Shown here: one piece after another, positions 1 through 4,150 of the stretch
Layout: each line of letters starts with the position of its first letter
How positions within the stretch are numbered: position 1 is the first letter of the stretch
NCBI GenBank assembly: GCA_039820425.1
Contig: JBCBQD010000306.1
Location: 1-6,055 of the forward strand
Source of the DNA: SIO4C1 sp039820425
GTDB taxonomy: Bacteria > Cyanobacteriota > Cyanobacteriia > Phormidesmidales > Phormidesmidaceae
DNA: 6,055 nucleotides
Direction of reading: 5' to 3'
Notes under the pieces: model-generated
What the model was told of the DNA's origin: nothing
What the model saw: the letters and a program-made list of their open reading frames with translations, nothing else
Database searches by the model: none
Made by a program: the position numbers and the translations under genes

Positions 1-195
1 CAAGCCAAAGTAAAAATTCAGCTATATTATCTACAAGCAGATTTAGAAACGATCACAAGACGCACCCGACAGCGCAATGCTGCATTAAAGGACGGTGAGT
101 ACCAGATTCCTGACTGGCTACTCAGCATGATCATTGGAAAATTTGAACAGCCGAATGTTTCTGAAAATGCAATCGAGGTTTGGCTAGAGTGGTAG
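1..195 (+). CDS. 3' end of an unrecognised gene (64 codons visible)
   Basis: Frame 1 is open from the first base to a TAG at 193-195, giving the last 64 residues of a protein whose start lies outside the window. The visible part begins QAKVKIQLYYLQADLETITR and ends NAIEVWLEW. It has a charged, probably helical stretch rich in Arg, Gln and Glu, then a Trp- and Ile-rich end (IPDWLLSMIIGKFEQ). I see no catalytic motif, membrane span or family I can name. Codon choice (many AAA, ATT, TTA) and GC of about 42% differ from hisH downstream, which suggests a different origin or weaker selection, though the sample is short. The open frame, its amino-acid composition and the lack of a better frame support a real gene. 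The function is unknown. Confidence 0.5.
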   Translation, partial: QAKVKIQLYYLQADLETITRRTRQRNAALKDGEYQIPDWLLSMIIGKFEQPNVSENAIEVWLEW

Positions 196-452
196 CAACT
201 TCTAATTTTGTAGGATCAGCCGTATGACAATCCCAATTCACCGGAGCGAAGTTGAGCGATTGGTGGGTTGCAAAGGATATCTAGACCCGCTGATTGGAAC
301 CGTTAGCTCCCTTATTCCAACCATAATGCAAATTCTTCTGCACTCCCGACGTTAGACGCTAATCGCCTATTAGCAGAGGCGGCAATTGAGAAGGCTACGG
401 AGCACACAAGATGCCCAGATAGAACAGACATGGTCGCACACCACTATGCAGG
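196..452. other. Gene-poor gap with short reading frames and small hairpins
   Basis: No convincing gene is visible on either strand. The plus strand has a 43-codon frame (224-355) and an overlapping open stretch in another frame (307-456). The minus strand has a 39-codon frame (431-312). A perfect inverted repeat GCTAAT/ATTAGC (358-363 and 369-374, 5-nt loop) overlaps an alternative pairing CGCCT/AGGCG (364-368 and 377-381). A third pair is TTGGAA/TTCCAA (294-299 and 315-320). None is followed by a T-run in either direction, so I cannot call a terminator for the minus-strand genes that end at 453. The region may be decayed coding sequence. Confidence 0.5.
224..355 (+). CDS. Possible small ORF or gene remnant, 43 aa
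   Basis: An ATG at 224 is preceded by AGGA at 212-215, a plausible ribosome-binding distance. It opens 43 codons starting MTIPIHRSEVERLVG and ending in a TAG at 353-355. The second half is hydrophobic (PLIGTVSSLIPTIMQILL), too short and mixed to call a membrane helix firmly. Just past its end another frame reads protein-like sequence (LDANRLLAEAAIEKATEHTR, from 352), so a single-base indel near 345-355 could have split a protein of about 75 residues. I recognise no family. It may be noise, a true small protein, or the broken remains of a gene. Confidence 0.2.
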   Translation: MTIPIHRSEVERLVGCKGYLDPLIGTVSSLIPTIMQILLHSRR

Positions 453-1268
453 TTAGAGTAACCCGGCTTCCCCCATCAATTGCCTCAAATCATCGGTCAG
501 CCCTAAATGATTGGCCCATTGATTCAGATAGTCAAAATTCAGTCCCGCGCCTTGCACCTTCAAGATCCCTAACACATCTCGCCACTGTTTCTCTGACGAA
601 CTTTGCTGTCGCCAGCGTAGCTTAGTTAAAACAACATCTTCAGGCGATGCTAGATAAATACCGCTGATCAGCTGCCGCCGAGCAAACTTAACCGCATCCC
701 ACTCTTCACCACTGGCAATCATCAAGTCAGCCCGGGCAATCGTTTCTTGATGAGTGATTTGCAAAGTTTTCACTCGTCCTGAGATCGCATCCTCTACCCC
801 CGGCACATAAAAGTTAGCGGCTTCTAGAGCCTCGACGAGAGGATAGAGCGCTGTACCAGAAACCTTCATCACCAAATCCAAGTCCAGGGTTGTTCTGGGT
901 TCACCATAGGTTGTTGCTGCGACACCCCCCGTCACGTAATAGACAATGCCCAGCCCTTCAAAAATCGGATGTAGCTGCTGCGCAAGTTCTATAGAATCCT
1001 GAATCCAGGTCATCGGGGTTCCCTTGAGTTCAAAGCCAGCTGGCCAGCGATCGCCTAACCAGGCTTGGGCCACCTTTTGCGCCAGTGCCGTCTCACTCAG
1101 ATGGTTAAATCGATGGCTGAGGCCCATGAGTGATAACCTTTTAGCCCCTCGGGTGAGCTTAGCGCCCATCGCCATCCGGTGAGCATTACTATGCTCAGCC
1201 AATCGCTGAAATAAATAGCGATCTGCTTCGACAGAGGTATCTTCAGCCTGGGTACGGTAAGCAGTCAT
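453..1268 (-). CDS. Nucleotidyltransferase-fold protein with N-terminal helical extension
   Basis: The 271-residue protein has two parts. Residues 1-75 are a charged, mostly helical segment (SVEADRYLFQRLAEHSN, then TRGAKRLSL). From about residue 87 there is a minimal nucleotidyltransferase-like domain of the AbiEii/DUF6036 type. Visible there are the GG at 114-115 (VTGGVAATTYGEPRTTLDLD), the acidic pair D129 and D131, a possible third acidic residue D181 (ARADLMIA), and the PEDVVLTKLRW segment (209-219) followed by QWRDVLGIL, typical of these proteins. Some family members act as toxins of toxin-antitoxin or abortive-infection pairs; others are uncharacterised. No partner toxin or antitoxin gene is visible beside it. 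The start lies 5 bases after the hisH stop and has only a weak ribosome-binding site, so translation is probably coupled to hisH. Its substrate is unknown. Confidence 0.82.
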   Translation of the reverse strand: MTAYRTQAEDTSVEADRYLFQRLAEHSNAHRMAMGAKLTRGAKRLSLMGLSHRFNHLSETALAQKVAQAWLGDRWPAGFELKGTPMTWIQDSIELAQQLHPIFEGLGIVYYVTGGVAATTYGEPRTTLDLDLVMKVSGTALYPLVEALEAANFYVPGVEDAISGRVKTLQITHQETIARADLMIASGEEWDAVKFARRQLISGIYLASPEDVVLTKLRWRQQSSSEKQWRDVLGILKVQGAGLNFDYLNQWANHLGLTDDLRQLMGEAGLL

Positions 1269-1273
1269 CTATT

Positions 1274-1918
1274 TTAGCGACTGGCAACGAGCTGACGCTG
1301 GCTCACCACTTCGACAAAGTTAGCTAAGATTTGTAAACCCGCAGTCGAGGACTTCTCGGGGTGAAACTGTACCGCCATCAGATTATCCTTGGCGACGGCG
1401 GCAGTCACCTGCTGGGTGCCGTGGGTGACCGTGGCGGCAATTAGGTTGGGGTCGGTGGGGACGGCGTAGTAAGAATGGACGAAATAGACCCAGGCATGGG
1501 GCGGGATACTTTGCCATATTGACGCGTCGGGCTGACGGATATCAAGCTGGTTCCAACCCATGTGGGGAATGGTCAAACCGGGCTCGGGGGTGAAGTGTTT
1601 GATCGTACCCTGGAGGACGCCCAGCCCGGCTTCGGTGCCTTCCTCAGAGCCGTCGAATAAGACCTGGAGGCCCACGCAGATGCCCAGGAAGGGCTTGCCG
1701 CTGGCGATGATGTCACGGATGGGCTGGGTCAGGTGGCGCGATCGCAAACGCTGCATTGCCGGGTCAAATGCGCCAACCCCAGGTAGAACCACCCCATCTG
1801 CCGCTTCTAAATCGCTTACTTTATCGGTGACAATCGTGGTAGCCCCCGCCACCTGCAGACCTTTGCACGCCGAGTGCAAATTGCCCATGTCGTAATCAAT
1901 GACTGCAATAGTTGCCAT
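1274..1918 (-). CDS. hisH: Imidazole glycerol phosphate synthase, glutamine amidotransferase subunit HisH
   Basis: HisH hydrolyses glutamine and channels ammonia to HisF, which makes imidazole glycerol phosphate and AICAR in the fifth step of histidine synthesis; the complex is cytoplasmic. The 214-residue product has the usual HisH length and a complete class-I glutaminase triad: C81 in GICVGLQ, and H186 and E188 in FHPEKS. The LPGVGAF loop (45-51), IPHMGWN (117-123) and YFVHSYY (145-151) are also typical. I chose the ATG at 1918 because AGGAGA lies 6 bases before it and the protein then begins MATIAVIDYDMGNLHS, as the family does. A start at 1954 would add 12 unrelated residues. No hisF or other his gene is visible; scattered his genes are common in cyanobacteria. 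It is probably cotranscribed with the downstream nucleotidyltransferase-like gene. Confidence 0.96.
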   Translation of the reverse strand: MATIAVIDYDMGNLHSACKGLQVAGATTIVTDKVSDLEAADGVVLPGVGAFDPAMQRLRSRHLTQPIRDIIASGKPFLGICVGLQVLFDGSEEGTEAGLGVLQGTIKHFTPEPGLTIPHMGWNQLDIRQPDASIWQSIPPHAWVYFVHSYYAVPTDPNLIAATVTHGTQQVTAAVAKDNLMAVQFHPEKSSTAGLQILANFVEVVSQRQLVASR

Positions 1919-1923
1919 AAGCT

Positions 1924-1929
1924 TCTCCT
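1924..1929 (-). promoter_or_regulatory. Ribosome-binding site of hisH
   Basis: Read on the minus strand this is AGGAGA, with its AGGAG core 6 bases before the ATG at 1918. It decides the hisH start, because the in-frame ATG at 1954 has no comparable site and adds residues unlike the family. Confidence 0.8.
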
Positions 1930-1985
1930 GACTAATGTCAAACGGACGCCACACACCTTATCCTAATCTTATTTCCGAGTTGTGG

Positions 1986-2525
1986 ATGATGGTTGATGCG
2001 CCGATTTTGATGACCTCGTTTCAACCCTGGCGAGCCCATCAGGTCGAAAACTCAAGCAATGTCTTGCTGGCGGGGCTGGCTCGGGCCGGAGCCTTGCCGC
2101 CTAATACGGTGTGGTTGTCTGAGCTGGTGGTTAATTTTGAGCTAGCCCCGACTCGGGTGATTAACCAGATCTGTGTGCATCGACCCCGGCTGGTGATTTG
2201 CTGCGGTATGGCCGAAAAGCGCTCTCATCTCACCCTAGAGGCCCAGGGTCGTCTGAATGGACATACTTTTCAAACCCCTTTAGATGTATCATCCCTGGCC
2301 CAAGACGCGATTCATACTCGAGTTAGTCAAGATGCGGGGAGCTTTGTGTGCAATCATCTCTATTACCGTGTGCTGGAGTATGTGCAGTGCCGGGGTTTGC
2401 CCTGCCGGGTGTTGTTTATTCATATTCCAGCTCTCAACCCGCACAATCGAGCGGTGATTGAGTTTGATTTTTTGCGAATTGTGCGGCGGTTAGTGAAGGG
2501 GGGAAGGGTGAAAGGCGAAAGGTGA
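1986..2525 (+). CDS. Peptidase C15 (pyroglutamyl peptidase I)-like protein
   Basis: The 179-residue protein resembles pyroglutamyl peptidase I, a cytoplasmic cysteine peptidase that removes N-terminal pyroglutamate. It opens with ILMTSFQPW (7-15), matching the family's ILVTGFEPF. The expected triad can be placed: E85 (LTLEAQGRLN), C122 in DAGSFVCNHLYYRVL, and H146 in FIHIP. Bacterial Pcp has about 210 residues, so this is a short, diverged branch and activity on pyroglutamate is unproven. The start is ambiguous between ATG 1986 and ATG 1989, both with only a weak GAG upstream. An ATG at 1935 adds 17 residues with no family match. The gene diverges from hisH across 67 bases. The last residues (about KGGRVKGER) are encoded by a 7-bp tandem repeat, so the C-terminus may be recently altered. 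Confidence 0.8.
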   Translation: MMVDAPILMTSFQPWRAHQVENSSNVLLAGLARAGALPPNTVWLSELVVNFELAPTRVINQICVHRPRLVICCGMAEKRSHLTLEAQGRLNGHTFQTPLDVSSLAQDAIHTRVSQDAGSFVCNHLYYRVLEYVQCRGLPCRVLFIHIPALNPHNRAVIEFDFLRIVRRLVKGGRVKGER

Positions 2526-2541
2526 AAGGCGAAAGGTAAAA
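2507..2541 (+). repeat. Heptameric tandem repeat GGYGAAA, five units
   Basis: Five consecutive 7-bp units read GGTGAAA, GGCGAAA, GGTGAAA, GGCGAAA, GGTAAAA, so the first four also form two identical 14-bp copies (2507-2520 and 2521-2534). Imperfect purine-rich units extend upstream to about 2493. The array covers the stop codon of the peptidase C15-like gene (TGA 2523-2525) and runs into the gap before the DUF3370 gene. Short tandemly repeated heptamers are a known cyanobacterial repeat class. Confidence 0.85.
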
Positions 2542-2571
2542 AGAAAAATCGTGCACGGATTATTTGGTAGT

Positions 2572-2577
2572 AAGGAG
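2572..2577 (+). promoter_or_regulatory. Ribosome-binding site of the DUF3370 gene
   Basis: AAGGAG lies 7 bases before the ATG at 2585 and decides the start of this gene. It lies inside the reading frame if the upstream in-frame TTG at 2564 is used instead. Confidence 0.8.
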
Positions 2578-2584
2578 AGAATAT

Positions 2585-3949
2585 ATGTTGTCATGGGTGT
2601 TGGCGATGGTTCTAGCGCAGAATGGCTTAGCGCAGAATACACCTGAGCCGCAAGAGATTGTGCGATCGCAAACAGTGCAGCCGTTGCCTGCGACCCTGGA
2701 TACAGTGCCCGTATTTAACAGCAACAGCCCAGAGCTAGTTGGGACCGCAGGTATTTTGTTATCCACATTCTCACCGGAGGGCAAAACAGTGCCTGAGGCC
2801 CATCTGGACTACCCACTGACGGGGCGGTTTGACATTTTTGCCCACCATGTTTATAAGGCAGAGGCCCCTGAAGATTTAACCTCAATGTATCTGGGCATTG
2901 TGGTGCATAATCCGGGGGCAGAGGCCGTGACGCTGGATGTGTTGGCCGGGGCTAGCTACTTGAGTCAGCCCGATGCCCCCTTTGTAGAACTGCCCGCCCT
3001 GGTGCCCTTTGGGTTGAGAAACCCGGTATTTGCAGGGCCAGGCAGTCGAGTGATGGGAGATTTGTTGCAAGATCGACGACAGGCTCTCTTTCCCCCGAGC
3101 CTGACCATTCCACCCAGGGAGAGTGTGTTGTTGATGAATCAACCGATCCCGGTGGCAACGCTGGACCCACCGATCAATGGTCGCTCAACTTTGGTAAGGC
3201 TGCGCAGTAGTGGGGCCGTATCGGTGGCAAGTCTGGCGCAACCGGCTGGGCTGGATGAGAATGGTGATGAGATTGCCCCAACCCTGGCACAGTGGCAGAC
3301 GCTTTTAGAAAACGGGGCATTGTCCACCCCGCGAGATCGGCCCCCCACCCCCATCCAGGAGGTCCCCACTGAGGTCATTTATGGTCGAGTAGCCGGTGTC
3401 TCTGAGGGGGCCCGTTGGGTGGCGACGCTCACCGATAGTGCCGAGGCCGATCAGCTAACGATCCCGGTGACGGGGGAGGCGGTGTCCTACGGCATCAGCA
3501 CGCTCTATGCTGGACGCCTGGGCACTGATCAAATCCAGACCGCGCCGATGTTGGTGCGCTACCCCGATACGGCTTACCAGGCCCATGGTAACTATGGCGT
3601 TGAGTATGATCTCACCTTTCCGTTGGTAAACCCTACGGATACACCCCAAACGGTGGCAGTGATGTTTGAAACCCCCATTAAAGAAGATAATCTTTCCACC
3701 GAGGGGTTACGCTTTTTTGAGCCACTGCCGACCCAGACTTTTTTTAGAGGTCCGATCCAGGTGCGCTATCGCGACGATCAAGGGCTACCCCGTATTCACA
3801 ATCTGCATCTGGTGCAAAAGCGCGGGCAGCAGGGAGCGCCACTAGCAGAGATGATATTGCAACCTCAAGAGCAGCGAACGGTTGCTGTTAGGTTGTTATA
3901 TCCACCCGACTCAACCCCCCCTCAGGTGATTACGATCATGACCCGGTAA
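2585..3949 (+). CDS. DUF3370 family protein, probably exported
   Basis: The 454-residue product matches my recollection of the DUF3370 family, found in cyanobacteria and of unknown function. The segment VQPLPATLDTVPVFNSNSPE (31-50), followed by GILLSTFSPEG and GRFDIFAHHV (80-89), is the recognisable core. Later blocks such as YGVEYDLTFPLVNPT (about 337-351) look like beta-rich, non-enzymatic sequence. Residues 1-16 (MLSWVLAMVLAQNGLA) look like a short signal peptide ending in an ALA-like site, so the protein is probably periplasmic, outer-membrane associated or secreted. There is no basic residue before the hydrophobic core; starting at the in-frame TTG 2564 would add MVVRREY and supply Arg-Arg, but the strong AAGGAG favours ATG 2585. 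It follows the peptidase-like gene by 59 bases on the same strand and may share its transcript. Confidence 0.85.
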   Translation: MLSWVLAMVLAQNGLAQNTPEPQEIVRSQTVQPLPATLDTVPVFNSNSPELVGTAGILLSTFSPEGKTVPEAHLDYPLTGRFDIFAHHVYKAEAPEDLTSMYLGIVVHNPGAEAVTLDVLAGASYLSQPDAPFVELPALVPFGLRNPVFAGPGSRVMGDLLQDRRQALFPPSLTIPPRESVLLMNQPIPVATLDPPINGRSTLVRLRSSGAVSVASLAQPAGLDENGDEIAPTLAQWQTLLENGALSTPRDRPPTPIQEVPTEVIYGRVAGVSEGARWVATLTDSAEADQLTIPVTGEAVSYGISTLYAGRLGTDQIQTAPMLVRYPDTAYQAHGNYGVEYDLTFPLVNPTDTPQTVAVMFETPIKEDNLSTEGLRFFEPLPTQTFFRGPIQVRYRDDQGLPRIHNLHLVQKRGQQGAPLAEMILQPQEQRTVAVRLLYPPDSTPPQVITIMTR

Positions 3950-3968
3950 GGCGGAGGTAAGAGAATAC

Positions 3969-3992
3969 TTTGACGATTAATAATTTGACGAT
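3969..3992 (+). repeat. Direct repeat TTTGACGAT, two copies 15 bp apart
   Basis: TTTGACGAT occurs at 3969-3977 and 3984-3992 in the AT-rich stretch just after the DUF3370 stop. The spacing places the copies about one and a half helical turns apart. They could be regulator half-sites or simple local duplication. TTGACG resembles a -35 box, but neither copy has a good -10 box at the right distance. Confidence 0.4.
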
Positions 3993-4002
3993 ATTGATCA
4001 GT

Positions 4003-4026
4003 TCAGAAGCGTGTGGGCCTTCCTGA
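4003..4026 (+). terminator. Weak hairpin after the DUF3370 gene
   Basis: TCAGAAG (4003-4009) can pair with CTTCCTGA (4019-4026), leaving one bulged C and a loop of 9 bases. No T-run follows, so this is at best a weak or factor-dependent end signal for the peptidase-DUF3370 transcript, and it may be chance. Confidence 0.2.
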
Positions 4027-4027
4027 C

Positions 4028-4055
4028 TTGATTCTGAGGGGCTGTAATTTGTAAT
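4028..4055 (+). promoter_or_regulatory. Candidate promoter of the sensor gene
   Basis: TTGATT (4028-4033) and TGTAAT (4050-4055) sit 16 bases apart and resemble sigma-70 -35 and -10 boxes. The -10 lies within a tandem TGTAATT TGTAATT (4043-4056). Transcription from here would give a leader of about 90 bases containing the TCAGTGCTGTTTT repeats. This rests on motif resemblance only. Confidence 0.25.
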
Positions 4056-4075
4056 TAGGCAAGCCAGCTTTTAAG

Positions 4076-4106
4076 TCAGTGCTGTTTTCAAGTTCAGTGC
4101 TGTTTT
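4076..4106 (+). repeat. 13-bp direct repeat TCAGTGCTGTTTT before the sensor gene
   Basis: Identical 13-mers lie at 4076-4088 and 4094-4106, 18 bases apart. The bases before them are also similar (AAG against AAGT). They lie 45-75 bases before the ATG at 4151, where a leader or operator element would act. No family of site is recognised. Confidence 0.6.
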
Positions 4107-4136
4107 GTCTCGTCCAAACCCAGATAGCGCAATCTT

Positions 4137-4141
4137 AGGGA
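4137..4141 (+). promoter_or_regulatory. Ribosome-binding site of the sensor gene
   Basis: AGGGA ends 9 bases before the ATG at 4151 and supports that start. The AGGG can also pair with CCCT at 4144-4147 across a 3-base loop, a very small hairpin unlikely to matter much. Confidence 0.55.
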
Positions 4142-4150
4142 AGCCCTTTC

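Noticed and set aside
312..431. 39-codon minus-strand reading frame downstream of the nucleotidyltransferase-like gene
   Set aside because: Short, without a clear ribosome-binding site or recognisable motif; it overlaps the plus-strand frames and hairpins.
386..625. 79-codon plus-strand reading frame starting at 386
   Set aside because: Most of it lies antisense to the end of the nucleotidyltransferase-like gene; the sequence is rich in Ser, Thr and Arg, with no motif and no ribosome-binding site.
1560..1895. 111-codon plus-strand reading frame inside hisH
   Set aside because: Antisense shadow of a clearly identified enzyme gene; composition is typical of a reverse-frame translation of GC-rich coding DNA.
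1919..1954. N-terminal extension of HisH by 12 residues (ATG at 1954)
   Set aside because: The ATG at 1918 has a well-placed AGGAGA and gives the family N-terminus; the extra residues (MWRPFDISQEKL) match nothing in HisH.
1935..1985. 17-residue N-terminal extension of the peptidase C15-like protein (ATG at 1935)
   Set aside because: It would overlap the divergent hisH leader, has no family match, and the C15 motif begins only a few residues after the ATG at 1986.
1913..1985. Sigma-70 promoters in the hisH-peptidase divergent gap
   Set aside because: On the minus strand a TTGACA occurs, but its -10 position would fall inside hisH. On the plus strand only isolated -10-like words appear. No convincing pair can be assigned.
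2564..2584. TTG start for the DUF3370 protein
   Set aside because: It would add an Arg-Arg pair before the signal peptide, but the AAGGAG at 2572-2577 lies inside this stretch and points to ATG 2585. Kept only as an alternative.
2882..3378. Three minus-strand reading frames inside the DUF3370 gene (2882-3142, 2952-3170, 3139-3378)
   Set aside because: They overlap each other and a well-supported gene on the other strand, and show no motif or start signal.
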